Origin: Gillisella vitis
GTDB taxonomy: Bacteria; Pseudomonadota; Alphaproteobacteria; Rhizobiales; Rhizobiaceae
Reading direction: 5' to 3'
Assembly: GCA_009744235.1 (NCBI GenBank)
Contig: WPHV01000002.1
Span: forward strand, 496,001 to 560,000
DNA length: 64,000 nt
The translations under genes were made by a program, and so were the position numbers. Within the stretch, counting starts at the first letter, position 1, and each line of letters starts with the position of its first letter. This document shows positions 26,518 to 35,102 of the stretch, in pieces. The notes beneath the pieces are model-generated. The model was not told the DNA's origin. It saw nothing but the letters and a program-made list of their open reading frames with translations, and did no database searches.

Positions 26518-27018
26518 ATGGCTGAGAAAACATTGAACGACCTGTTCCTGGATACGCTTAAGGACATCTACTTTGCTGAAAAGCAAATCTTGAAAGCCTT
26601 GCCGAAAATGGCACGCGCAGCGCAATCGGAAGAGGGCCGGAACGCATTTCTTCATCATCGCGAAGAAACGCAGGGCCAGATCGAACGGCTGGAACAGGTC
26701 TTTGAGCTTCTGGGCAAGAATGCCCGGGGCAAGACCTGTGAGGCAATCCAGGGGATCATCGCCGAAGGCGAAGAAATCATGGAGGATTTCAAGGGGTCTC
26801 CCGCTCTGGACGCCGGCTTGATTTCGTCGGCGCAGGCAGTCGAGCATTACGAAATTGCCCGCTATGGCACGTTGAAGGCCTGGGCACTGCAGCTTGGCAT
26901 GAAGGAGGCCGCCGCCTTGTTGGACGCGACCCTGAAGGAAGAAATCGCCACGGACGAAAAACTGACGGCGCTTGGCGAAGGTAGCGCCAACAAGAAAAGC
27001 GCACGCAAGGCAGCGTGA
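26518..27018 (+). CDS. DUF892/YciF-type ferritin-like protein
   Basis: 166 residues from ATG 26518, directly behind GGAGGAAAA. The four-helix DUF892 fold is clear: LNDLFLDTLKDIYFAEKQIL (helix 1), FLHHREETQGQIERLEQVF (helix 2), AVEHYEIARYGTLKAWAL (helix 3), and EEIATDEKLTALGEG near the end, with the Glu and His residues expected of a ferritin-like diiron site. The C-terminus is lysine-rich (NKKSARKAA). These proteins are strongly stress-induced in proteobacteria, with unknown biochemical role. Two terminators follow. Confidence 0.9.
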   Translation: MAEKTLNDLFLDTLKDIYFAEKQILKALPKMARAAQSEEGRNAFLHHREETQGQIERLEQVFELLGKNARGKTCEAIQGIIAEGEEIMEDFKGSPALDAGLISSAQAVEHYEIARYGTLKAWALQLGMKEAAALLDATLKEEIATDEKLTALGEGSANKKSARKAA

Positions 27019-27030
27019 TCGTTGGACGAA

Positions 27031-27050
27031 CCTTTCGCCGTTGCGAAAGG
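27031..27050 (+). terminator. Hairpin after DUF892 gene
   Basis: CCTTTCGC/GCGAAAGG with a 4-nt loop, followed by TTTCTT. Confidence 0.65.
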
Positions 27051-27062
27051 TTTCTTCCCCAG

Positions 27063-27090
27063 AAAGGCCGCCGGTGTGCGGCCTTTTTGT
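27063..27090 (+). terminator. Second, stronger rho-independent terminator after DUF892 gene
   Basis: AAAGGCCGC (27063-27071) pairs with GCGGCCTTT (27078-27086) and is followed by TTGT; with the flanking A-tract it is a standard intrinsic terminator. The two hairpins in tandem insulate the sigma factor gene. Confidence 0.85.
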
Positions 27091-27197
27091 CTTCAAAAAA
27101 GGACCCTGGTGGAAAACGCCACATTTCTTTCGTGCGGTATCGTACAGAAACAACCTGGCCCTGTGCTCGTTGATGCCCGCAGAAGGAGATCTGTTTC

Positions 27198-27722
27198 ATG
27201 GCAACTTTCGAGAACAGCGCTGGCACCGGCGGCGCGATGGCATTTACAACGGCTGTTCACACGGAAATAGAGGCGCATCTACCTGCATTGCAACGTTTCG
27301 CCAAGCGGCTTGTCGGCCCCAATGGCGATATCGAGGACCTTGTTCAGGATACCATTCTCAGAGCTTTGAACTCGTCCTCCCAGTTTCGAGCCGGTACGGC
27401 ATTGAAATCCTGGTTGTTCACAATCATGCGCAACGCCTTCTATACGGCCTATAACAGGCGCAAGCGCGAGCATGTGGGAATGGATGACGAGTTGAACCTG
27501 CGCATGGTGATGGAGCCACCACAGGAATGGGTGGTTTTATACGCCGATCTCGGTCTGGCCATGCAAGATTTGCCGGAGGCCTCGCGGCGTTCCCTGCTGA
27601 TGGTGGCGAGCGGCGCAAGTTATGATGAAACCGCTCTTGCCTGCGGTTGCGAGGTGGGAACCGTAAAAAGCCGGGTCAATCGAGCCCGGAAAGCCCTGTC
27701 GGTGCATTTCAGTTTAGCGTAA
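27198..27722 (+). CDS. ECF-type RNA polymerase sigma factor
   Basis: 174 residues behind AAGGAG. Region 2 carries IEDLVQDTILRAL (~residues 47-59) and SWLFTIMRNAFYTAYNRRKR; region 4 carries ETALACGCEVGTVKSRVNRA, the DNA-binding helix-turn-helix. Only sigma2 and sigma4 are present, as in ECF (group 4) sigma factors. No anti-sigma factor or PhyR/NepR gene is adjacent, so it is not obviously the EcfG general-stress sigma; it may be a secondary paralogue. Regulation cannot be read from its own promoter region. Confidence 0.9.
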   Translation: MATFENSAGTGGAMAFTTAVHTEIEAHLPALQRFAKRLVGPNGDIEDLVQDTILRALNSSSQFRAGTALKSWLFTIMRNAFYTAYNRRKREHVGMDDELNLRMVMEPPQEWVVLYADLGLAMQDLPEASRRSLLMVASGASYDETALACGCEVGTVKSRVNRARKALSVHFSLA

Positions 27723-27834
27723 CAGATCCGGTATTTTTCAATCGCGCCCCAATTTGCGAGGAGAACTCAATTTATCGGCACAGTTTGAGTGCCGGTAGCT
27801 GGCCAGGTGCCACGGTTTTACAGGAATTCAGAGT

Positions 27835-27874
27835 GCATTTCAGGCTGGCGATTGACTTGCCAGGCCTGAAATGC
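27835..27874. promoter_or_regulatory. 40-bp inverted repeat upstream of the IclR gene, candidate operator
   Basis: GCATTTCAGGCTGGC (27835-27849) pairs with GCCAGGCCTGAAATGC (27859-27874), one bulged base, 9-nt spacer. It ends 51 nt before the IclR start, a usual location for autoregulation. A half-like GCATTTCAG also occurs near 27706 inside the sigma gene's end. Confidence 0.5.
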
Positions 27875-27925
27875 GAGTCAGAAACTGCCTGATAGTGGGA
27901 TTCTTTCAGCTTTCTGAGGAAAAGC

Positions 27926-28666
27926 ATGGCCGGACTGGGACGCTTTGTCGATATTTTGAGGCTATTCGACGAGAAGACGTCGGAGTGGACCATACAGGAT
28001 ATAGCAGAGCGGCTGGATGTGCCTGGAAGCACGGTCTACCGCACGGTCCGCGAACTGGTGGGACAAGGGTTTCTCGATCCTTCCCGGGAAGGTCATTATC
28101 GCCTTGGTGCGGTTTTTATCGAATTTGATCGACGTCTTCGCCTTTCCGATCCGCTGATCCGCGAGGGCGTGCCTTTGTTGCGTGACGTTGTGTCTGCCGT
28201 TCAGTTTCCTTGTGTCGCGGTTATCGCACGGCTGTATCGCGACCAGGTGATTTGCGTTGCCGATGACCGTAGCCCCGCCACCGATATCGCCACCAGTTAT
28301 GAGCGAGGCAGGCCCATGCCATTGCTGAGGGGTGCCACGTCAAAAACCATTCTGGCGCAATTGCCCCGGGCAAAGTTGAGCAAGATCATTAAAGGTGCCG
28401 AGGGAGTGGACCGGGCGTTTGACGATATTGCGTCTGAATTGGCCGCCATCCGCAAGCGCGGCTTTACAGTGACGCGTGGCGAAGTGGATCAGGGGCTTGT
28501 TGGTATTTCCGTACCCGTCACCTGCGCGCAAGGGGCAATCAATGCCAGCTTCAGCCTGATCGTCCGTGCCAGCGATTTCGATGACTCAACTGAACGTCGG
28601 CTGGCGATGCTTTTGTTGCCAGCCTCTTCAATCCTTGCTGACAAGCTAAATTCCCGGTGGTTTTGA
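27926..28666 (+). CDS. IclR-family transcriptional regulator
   Basis: 246 residues. N-terminal winged helix (WTIQDIAERLDVPGSTVYRT, ~residues 21-40, then LGAVFIEF), followed by the IclR effector domain with ATSKTILAQLP and RKRGFTVTRGEVDQGLVGIS near the end. IclR proteins bind small carboxylates or aromatics and control adjacent catabolic or transport genes. The MFS and outer-membrane protein genes downstream are the natural targets; no enzyme gene is linked, so the compound handled is unknown. Confidence 0.9.
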   Translation: MAGLGRFVDILRLFDEKTSEWTIQDIAERLDVPGSTVYRTVRELVGQGFLDPSREGHYRLGAVFIEFDRRLRLSDPLIREGVPLLRDVVSAVQFPCVAVIARLYRDQVICVADDRSPATDIATSYERGRPMPLLRGATSKTILAQLPRAKLSKIIKGAEGVDRAFDDIASELAAIRKRGFTVTRGEVDQGLVGISVPVTCAQGAINASFSLIVRASDFDDSTERRLAMLLLPASSILADKLNSRWF

Positions 28667-29169
28667 GAGTTTTATATCAGCAGTGCTTGCCTCTTATATT
28701 CGAAATAATGCACGCATAATTAGAAATCCTTTCGATATTATCAAAATATAATAATTTTTGTTGACTAGCGATTTGATATTCCTCAATATGCAAAGAAATG
28801 AGGAGGTCCTGACGCAATTGCGTTGGGAGGGGAAGGAAATCACGTCGCAGCATCGCATTCAGCCTGATGTCCAAGTTTATAATTCCTGGAGCCGGACTCG
28901 GCTTTGGGGGCATCAATTTGAGAATAGTGCAGCATCTTTGGTGTGACAGGTAACGCGTTCGGCGCTGCAGCTTTTGCAAGTGAGGTGGATCCAGTTTGAT
29001 CAACCAGTCAGCTTGGAGGCGATTGCGTGAGCTGAAATGGATTGCCTGAATTCGCGGAACCTCATTTCGAAACAATACAGATTGTAGGGCAGGCTGCCCC
29101 GCATCGATTTTCTGTGTGCGGATTGCGGACCAGTCTTCAAGATCTGGGTATTTATGGAGGAGGAGAGAC
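28667..29169. other. AT-rich regulatory gap before the MFS gene
   Basis: 503 bp, notably AT-rich around 28670-28790. A long minus-strand frame (28677-29171) has no ribosome site and unlikely composition. The last bases hold a strong ribosome site (GGAGGAGGAGAG) for the MFS gene. No clear promoter hexamers with correct spacing were found. Confidence 0.4.
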
Positions 29170-30399
29170 ATGCAAAGAGCCGCCGGTATACCTCAAGGCG
29201 TACTACTCATCTCAATGGCCTGGCTGGCGCCGATCGGATCGACATTGTTCGCGCCGGTCTTGCCGCAGATCATCCAGCATTTTTCCTCGGTGGCAAATGC
29301 GTCGCTGCTTGCTCCGATCGCACTCGTCACACCAGCCCTTTTCGTGGCGTTGCTTGCCCCGCTTGCCGGGATACTTGCCGATAGAATCGGTCGCAAGACA
29401 CTGTTGTTTTATTCGATGCTGTTTTACGCCATTGCCGGCGTCATGCCAGCCTGGCTGGATAGCCTTTATACAATTATCGCATCGAGAGTTGTTGTTGGTA
29501 TCGCCGAAGCGGGTGTGATGACGGCAGGGACGGCCCTGATCTGCGATTATTTTGCCGGCGAACGTCGGGCGCACTGGCTATCTCTGCAATTCGGGTCGGC
29601 CTCGTTTGTCGCAACCGTCTGTTTCGTCCTGGCAGGATTTCTGGGGGGGTACGGCTGGCGCGTGCCGTTTCTTGTCTATGGTGCCACGGCGCTATTTATT
29701 CCGCTTATCCTGATGGTCTTGTTCGAGCCGTCACGCACGACCACATCGAGCCGTCCGGCTGACATGCCTGCGGATACGCAGGAGGCTGAAGGCAGGCTTT
29801 TCAATACGCGGTTTATCGTTTGCCTCGTCTTGACGATGATCTGCGGCATGCTCTTCTACGTGATGCCGGTCCATGTGTCCCTGCTCCTTGCCGAGCGAGG
29901 CATTGTCGAGCCAAGCGTGCTTGGTCTTGCCAGCGCTGCTGGTTCTTTCGGCGTCGTCGCCGGGACCTTGTTGTTCCGGTCTCAGGCGCGGCGCTCCATC
30001 GGTGTGCTCTTGTCGGCGGCCATGGTGTTGCAGGGTATCGGTTTCATCCTGCTCTATACCCAGGCTTCATTGATGGGTGGAATCGTTGGCATGTTCATCA
30101 ACAATATTGGCTGCGGTATTTCGCTGCCTCTGGTTTTGGCCTTCACCATGGCGCGGCTGCCGGATGTGTATCGGGGCAGGGCTTCCGGTATCTGGACGTC
30201 GATGTTTTTCATCGGCCAGTTTATTTGCCCCCTCGTGGTTGGTGCTGTCTCCGCTGCCTCTGGCGGAATGATCGGTGCAATGGCGGGTTTTGCAGCTTTT
30301 ACGCTGCTGGGAGCAGGCGTCTTCGCCATCTGGTCGATATTCGGTATGGCGTTGAAGGAGCCTGTCACCATTAAGCGGGAATTGGTCGGGCTTCATTGA
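29170..30399 (+). CDS. MFS transporter
   Basis: 409 residues from ATG 29170, behind GGAGGAGGAG; an in-frame GTG at 29116 is less likely. Twelve hydrophobic segments are visible. The loop between helices 2 and 3 has the MFS A-motif in LAGILADRIGRKTLL (~residues 66-80), and a second pattern follows the central loop (SSRPADMPADTQEAEGR). Inner-membrane exporter or importer of a small molecule. It lies between the IclR regulator and an outer-membrane protein, which suggests a transport unit crossing both membranes. Substrate unknown. Confidence 0.88.
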   Translation: MQRAAGIPQGVLLISMAWLAPIGSTLFAPVLPQIIQHFSSVANASLLAPIALVTPALFVALLAPLAGILADRIGRKTLLFYSMLFYAIAGVMPAWLDSLYTIIASRVVVGIAEAGVMTAGTALICDYFAGERRAHWLSLQFGSASFVATVCFVLAGFLGGYGWRVPFLVYGATALFIPLILMVLFEPSRTTTSSRPADMPADTQEAEGRLFNTRFIVCLVLTMICGMLFYVMPVHVSLLLAERGIVEPSVLGLASAAGSFGVVAGTLLFRSQARRSIGVLLSAAMVLQGIGFILLYTQASLMGGIVGMFINNIGCGISLPLVLAFTMARLPDVYRGRASGIWTSMFFIGQFICPLVVGAVSAASGGMIGAMAGFAAFTLLGAGVFAIWSIFGMALKEPVTIKRELVGLH

Positions 30400-30650
30400 A
30401 ACGGAGCGAACCAGGCGCAGGTTTACTGCATCCTTTGTGGCACACTTCGCTTTGCTCCAGCACCCTTCTCTATGTGCAACCTCTTAAATATATTTCTACC
30501 TTAAGGAGTTGTGGCATTTCTTTGCAAGCCTGGAGCAAGAAGAGGCGGTTAGGGTGGCCTGGGATTTACTATGGAGCGAATCCCAGGGCGATTCGACAGT
30601 GCCGGATATGGGGTGGCCTATTATTTTGGCTGGGAAAGTGGGACAAGTTT

Positions 30651-31673
30651 ATGGGAAATAGACGGTTAAATTTTGCGGTTCTGCTGATGGGCTCTTGCCT
30701 ATTGGCTTCTCAAGGTGGGCAGGCCTTTGCTGCCGAGTTTTATCAGACGTCCACACCGGGCGCCTCCACGGATATAAGGGCTGCCGAATTGCCGCCCGAG
30801 GCTGGCTTCTATGCGGTCGGTGGCAGCTGGGGCAGTTGGCGGAACTCTCTGCGTGACAATAGCGGAAATTCGATGTTCCCTGATACAAGCGAAAGGCTTT
30901 TTCAGGGGCAGTTGGGTGGGCTTTATGTCTATGACGGGGAGTTCCTTGGTGGGCGAATGGCGTCTTCTCTGGTCTTCGTTTACGGAGAGCACGATCTGAC
31001 GATTACAAAAACAACGCCAGCCAATCTGTCTTCCAAAAATACCGGTTGGTTCGACGCTTATTCCGATATCTTCTTCTGGTCGAAGAGCTGGTATGAGGGC
31101 CCGCCTCCTGGCGCTCCCGGCCAACCCAAGCCAGCTGCTGATTTCATTCCGCCGATGCCGGTTGGCTTCACCCTGGGTCTTGGTGTTGGGGTCACCATAC
31201 CAATGGGCCTGTTCGACAATGAAAAGGTCGGCAATCCAGGCTTCAGCAACTGGGTTCTGTCTCCAAATATTGCCATGACCTATCGAACCCGTCCTATTCT
31301 TTTGGAGGGGACGGAGTTTTCGACCCGTATCTTCTACAATCACAATTTCGACCGCGATGACTCGACGGGTGGTTACACCTATCGCGACGGTGATTATCTT
31401 TCTGCCGATTTCGCCGTCACGGAACGGTATAATCGATACCAGTTGGGTCTTGCTGGCAATGTCAAATGGCAGGTTCAGGATGATGATGGGTCTCCGGCCA
31501 ATCCAGCCACAGACGGACGACGGCATAAATCTATACGCCTCGGTCCCATCGTAGCGGTTGATTTTCCATCACAACGTGCAACTGTGACAATCAAATACCT
31601 GACGGATGTCTACAACAGGAATTCATTCAAGGGTGATTATCTGCAAGTGAACTTTATCAAAAAGCTCTGGTAG
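30651..31673 (+). CDS. Outer-membrane beta-barrel transporter, phenol MetA-degradation (PF13557-like) family
   Basis: 340 residues from ATG 30651, which opens a clean signal peptide (MGNRRLNFAVLLMGSCLL... cut near QAFAAEFY); the frame upstream to 30396 is not credible as protein. The mature part alternates polar and aromatic residues and has family landmarks GFTLGLGVGVTIPMGLFDNE and a C-terminal aromatic (NFIKKLW), as expected for an outer-membrane barrel. Such proteins occur in aromatic-compound and other catabolic operons and probably pass the substrate into the periplasm. It follows the MFS gene on the same strand; a strong terminator follows it. Confidence 0.75.
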   Translation: MGNRRLNFAVLLMGSCLLASQGGQAFAAEFYQTSTPGASTDIRAAELPPEAGFYAVGGSWGSWRNSLRDNSGNSMFPDTSERLFQGQLGGLYVYDGEFLGGRMASSLVFVYGEHDLTITKTTPANLSSKNTGWFDAYSDIFFWSKSWYEGPPPGAPGQPKPAADFIPPMPVGFTLGLGVGVTIPMGLFDNEKVGNPGFSNWVLSPNIAMTYRTRPILLEGTEFSTRIFYNHNFDRDDSTGGYTYRDGDYLSADFAVTERYNRYQLGLAGNVKWQVQDDDGSPANPATDGRRHKSIRLGPIVAVDFPSQRATVTIKYLTDVYNRNSFKGDYLQVNFIKKLW

Positions 31674-31681
31674 TTGGCAGA

Positions 31682-31716
31682 CGGCGAAGATGGTTCAACC
31701 ATCTTCGCCGTTTCCT
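31682..31716 (+). terminator. Rho-independent terminator after the barrel protein gene
   Basis: A 14-bp perfect stem (31682-31695 with 31697-31710, core GGCGAAGATGG) followed by TTTCCTT. Confidence 0.85.
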
Positions 31717-31780
31717 TAAGCTGAAGTTTTTCAGGGAAAACTGTCAATTATTGGGCCTCAAAATCAATCCATACGAATAC

Positions 31781-31846
31781 AGCACGACAGTCTCTTTTGG
31801 GCGCTTGATAAAATGCCCAAAAGAGACTGTCGTGCTTTAATTTTTC
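31781..31846 (+). terminator. Very long perfect hairpin with T-tract (22-bp arms)
   Basis: Bases 31781-31802 (beginning AGCACGACAG) pair without mismatch with 31815-31836 across a 12-nt loop, followed by TTAATTTTTC. It lies 70 bp past the previous terminator, so it should end a separate transcript, perhaps a small RNA starting after 31710, or be a second barrier. Only the plus strand has the T-tract. Confidence 0.75.
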
Positions 31847-32458
31847 TGCCTGCTTCTGTGGATTGTAACTGATTCAAGGAATTCACGGACGGTCAGGCCG
31901 AGTCAGTCGTTGACCACCAGATATTATGTTTAATTCATGCCGGTGGTAGAGTGGATTCTCCGCCGTTCGAATGCCAGGGTTCAACGGTCATTCTGCTCAG
32001 AGATCATCGCTCTGTCACGTCGGGACATTGTTTAGGTTGCTTCGTACGCTGGGGAGCACTGAGCAAACGGTCTGTCGGTCGCCGCGTTGAAAAATTGCCG
32101 TCGCTAATCGGACGACTAGGCAAATCAACGATCCCTCTGGTACTTGCGTATTTTCTCATATAGTATTTGATCTAAGTAATTATCGGAGAATCAAGATCGC
32201 TTCTTGCTGGTTTTAACTTTGATGACCGGAAACTGGTTGTTCTCGTAAAGATGCGCTTCAATCTACAATACGCTGCGTTGCGGTCTGTCATCGTTAGACA
32301 CCCTCGGATGCTTTATTGCACTTGTAAACTCTTGTATGAGATAAGTGAAAAGTTACCGAACCAGCATGCCGGACGGTCACGACTGTGGCAAAACGCTCTT
32401 CGAATTCGAAGTGGCGTTGGCGTCCTTGCGTTATCGATTGATCGTCAGGAGAATGATA
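31847..32458. other. Intergenic stretch of ~600 bp, AT-rich
   Basis: No credible gene. A 70-codon plus frame (31951-32163) has no ribosome site, and 32251-32580 is out of frame with the gene at 32459. AT-rich sequence around 32160-32230 probably holds the promoter of the downstream pair, but no hexamer pair stands out. Confidence 0.35.
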
Positions 32459-32965
32459 ATGAGAATCGTCCGCCTTTGGGCCTATATCGTGCTGTCGGTC
32501 GCTCCCATTTCTATGGCATTGGCGGGAACATTCGCAGAGCCGAAAGGCAAGCCTATTCTGGTGATTTCTGGCAATATTGAAAACCGCAATACGGCAGATG
32601 GGGCTGCTTTTGATCTTGGCATGTTGGAGGCCATTGGTTCTACAGTGATTAAAACCACCAATCCGTGGTATGAAGGGCGTACGGTTTTTGAAGGCGTTCC
32701 GCTTAAAAAGCTGATGGATTTCGTGGGGGCAAAGGGAACGAAGGTGACAGCCGTTGCTCTGAACGATTATGTGACAACAATTCCGCTTGATGATTTCAAT
32801 CGGTTCAATGTTTTGCTCGCTTTCAAGCGGGACGAGAATTATATGCCAGTGAGGGATAAAGGGCCGCTCTTCATTGTCTATCCCTATGACAGTGACCAAC
32901 AGCTTCAAAGTCAGGTATATTACATGCGCTCGGCATGGCAGGTTTCAAAGCTCATTGTGGAATAG
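32459..32965 (+). CDS. Exported sulfite-oxidase-fold (Oxidored_molyb-like) domain protein without Moco cysteine
   Basis: 168 residues from ATG 32459 (AGGAG 7 nt upstream). Signal peptide MRIVRLWAYIVLSVAPISMALA leads to a ~145-residue domain with PILVISGNIENRN, TVFEGVPLKKLMDFVGAKGT and VYPYDSDQQLQSQVYYMRSAWQ, the pattern of the oxidoreductase molybdopterin-binding domain. The mature protein has no cysteine, so the residue that ligates molybdenum is missing and an enzymatic role is unlikely. The GGDEF-EAL gene starts 9 nt later, so it is probably a periplasmic sensory partner for it. Confidence 0.75.
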   Translation: MRIVRLWAYIVLSVAPISMALAGTFAEPKGKPILVISGNIENRNTADGAAFDLGMLEAIGSTVIKTTNPWYEGRTVFEGVPLKKLMDFVGAKGTKVTAVALNDYVTTIPLDDFNRFNVLLAFKRDENYMPVRDKGPLFIVYPYDSDQQLQSQVYYMRSAWQVSKLIVE

Positions 32966-32974
32966 AGGCGCGGC

Positions 32975-34945
32975 GTGAGGCGTATTCTTGGGACGATCAT
33001 ATGTTGTTTCGTCATGGCAACCGGGTACATCGCCTATGTGATAGCCGAACGTCAAACGACGCTTGAGAAATTCGCCCGTTACAATGATTCCTGGGCCGTC
33101 AGTCAAACCCTCTCCGAATATATGAGGCTTGAGCACCGGCTGGCGACATCCGCATTCGACATGGGTGAGTTTGACCGGGATGATTTGCGTCTCCGTCTGG
33201 ATATCATGCTGAGCCGGCTGGAACTATTCGAGCAAGGCAATTTAAAGAGCTTCATTGATGCCGATCCGCAGCGTGTGGATCTGATTGCCAAGCTCAGCGA
33301 CGTTCTTGAAACTCTCAACAGGCGGTTCGGAACGCTGGACCTCGAAGCCATCAAAGCGCTGTTGCAGAAAATGGAACTTCTGGATGGTCCGATGACAAGG
33401 CTGGCATCGACTGCTCTCGAAGCCGATGTCAGCAAGATTGGTGCGGCCCAGGCCGAGTTGCGGCACCTTCATCTCATCTATACCGCCCTTGCTGGGGGGC
33501 TTATCCTGTGCGGCATTGTGCTTGTCGGCTTGCTTTTGCGTCACAACAGTCTTCTGGATAAAGCACATCGGCGTATGCAACGATTGACAGACGATTTGCG
33601 CGCGGCGTCCTGGGAGCTGAAATCGCAAAACAATCGCCTCGAATATGTCGCTCACCATGATTCCCTGACCGGTCTGCCCAACCGCATCCTCTTTCGTCAG
33701 GATCTGGAAGCAAGGCTGGTATCGGCCAAAGCTGGCGGACCGCCGGCCATCATCCTGCTGTTGGATCTCGATGGGTTTAAGGATGTGAACGATACGCTTG
33801 GTCATGACATCGGTGATGCCTTGCTGCGGATGGTCGCGAGCCGGCTGGTCGATATCAAGGACCATGGCGATCTTGTCTGTCGTTTGGGAGGAGACGAATT
33901 CGCGATCTTGTCCACCGGTCTGACCGAGAACCAGGCCATGGATTTTGCTAGGCGTCTGATGAATGAACTTGGACTTGTATACCTTGTCGGAGACCAGGCG
34001 ATCAAGATCGGCACCTGTGTCGGCGTGGCGATCTTCAATGACGAGCCGGACACCGACGAACTCTTCAAGCGTGCTGACCTTGCTCTCTATGAAGCCAAGG
34101 CTTTGGGGCCGAGCCATGCCTGTGTGTTTGAAAGCCAGATGCAGACACGGTTGAAGGACAGAAAGTCGTTCGAGGCGGATTTGCAAACGGCTTTGCAAAA
34201 CGGGGAAATGGAAGTCTACTACCAACCATTGGCGACCACCGCGACGCGTGAGATTTGCGGTTATGAAGCATTGCTGCGCTGGACACATCCAAGCCGCGGT
34301 TCTGTGTCGCCGGTCGATTTCATCCCTGTCGCCGAAAAAATCGGGGTCATTGATGGGCTTGGGGATTGGGTTCTGCGTACCGCCTGCGTGGAAGCGGCAA
34401 GCTGGCGCGGCCATCTCAAAATTGCGGTCAATCTGTCGTCGGTGCAGTTTCGCAGCACGACGCTCGTGCAAAAGGTTTTGGATGCCCTGGAAATCAGCGG
34501 CCTTTCTGCGGGCCGTCTAGAGCTTGAGATCACCGAATCCGTCTTGCTTGACAAAAACGAACTGACCCTGAAAACCTTGAGGGAACTGAAGGCGATCGGG
34601 ATTCAGATTGCCATGGATGATTTCGGGACGGGTTATTCTTCGCTCGGCAGCTTGCGAGGCTTTCCGTTTGACAAGTTGAAGATCGATCGGTCCTTTATCC
34701 GCGATGTGACGACAAGGGCGGATGCCCTGGCAATTGCAGAGCTGGTGACAGGGATTGGTGCCAGCCTTGGCATGACCACAACGGCTGAAGGTGTGGAAAC
34801 GGAAGAACAATTCGAATGCGTGAAAAGACTGGGTTGCGATCAGGTTCAGGGATACTTGATCGGCAGGCCACAACCGGTGAGCTTTCTCACCCACCTTCGT
34901 CAGGAGGATGACAACAAGGAAGTAACCTTCGACCAATCATGGTAA
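32975..34945 (+). CDS. Membrane-bound GGDEF-EAL cyclic-di-GMP enzyme
   Basis: 656 residues from GTG 32975. Helix 1 (GTIICCFVMATGYIAYVIA), ~150-residue periplasmic helical segment, helix 2 (LALAGG.. around residue 175), then a GGDEF domain with an intact RLGGDEF (~residue 304) and an EAL domain starting EALLRW (~residue 430) with DDFGTGYSS. Both active sites look intact. The product-inhibition RxxD site before GGDEF reads DHGD, so feedback inhibition is unlikely. Net cyclase or phosphodiesterase direction is unknown. Paired with the exported protein upstream. Confidence 0.9.
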   Translation: MRRILGTIICCFVMATGYIAYVIAERQTTLEKFARYNDSWAVSQTLSEYMRLEHRLATSAFDMGEFDRDDLRLRLDIMLSRLELFEQGNLKSFIDADPQRVDLIAKLSDVLETLNRRFGTLDLEAIKALLQKMELLDGPMTRLASTALEADVSKIGAAQAELRHLHLIYTALAGGLILCGIVLVGLLLRHNSLLDKAHRRMQRLTDDLRAASWELKSQNNRLEYVAHHDSLTGLPNRILFRQDLEARLVSAKAGGPPAIILLLDLDGFKDVNDTLGHDIGDALLRMVASRLVDIKDHGDLVCRLGGDEFAILSTGLTENQAMDFARRLMNELGLVYLVGDQAIKIGTCVGVAIFNDEPDTDELFKRADLALYEAKALGPSHACVFESQMQTRLKDRKSFEADLQTALQNGEMEVYYQPLATTATREICGYEALLRWTHPSRGSVSPVDFIPVAEKIGVIDGLGDWVLRTACVEAASWRGHLKIAVNLSSVQFRSTTLVQKVLDALEISGLSAGRLELEITESVLLDKNELTLKTLRELKAIGIQIAMDDFGTGYSSLGSLRGFPFDKLKIDRSFIRDVTTRADALAIAELVTGIGASLGMTTTAEGVETEEQFECVKRLGCDQVQGYLIGRPQPVSFLTHLRQEDDNKEVTFDQSW

Positions 34946-35102
34946 TTGTTGCAATTCCCTATGCTTGGTAAAGGCAATGCTCGGGAAGAGACAGGGCTGG
35001 GACAGGCACATGACATTTTCCTTTGCATCCCTGGTAATTTCAGGAATGATGTATTGGCAACCGGTCCAAAACCAATCGTCTTAATCCCGCGACCGAAACT
35101 CT

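Noticed and set aside
28677-29171. 164-codon minus-strand frame between IclR and MFS genes
   Set aside because: No ribosome site, no recognised motif, overlaps the MFS ribosome site.
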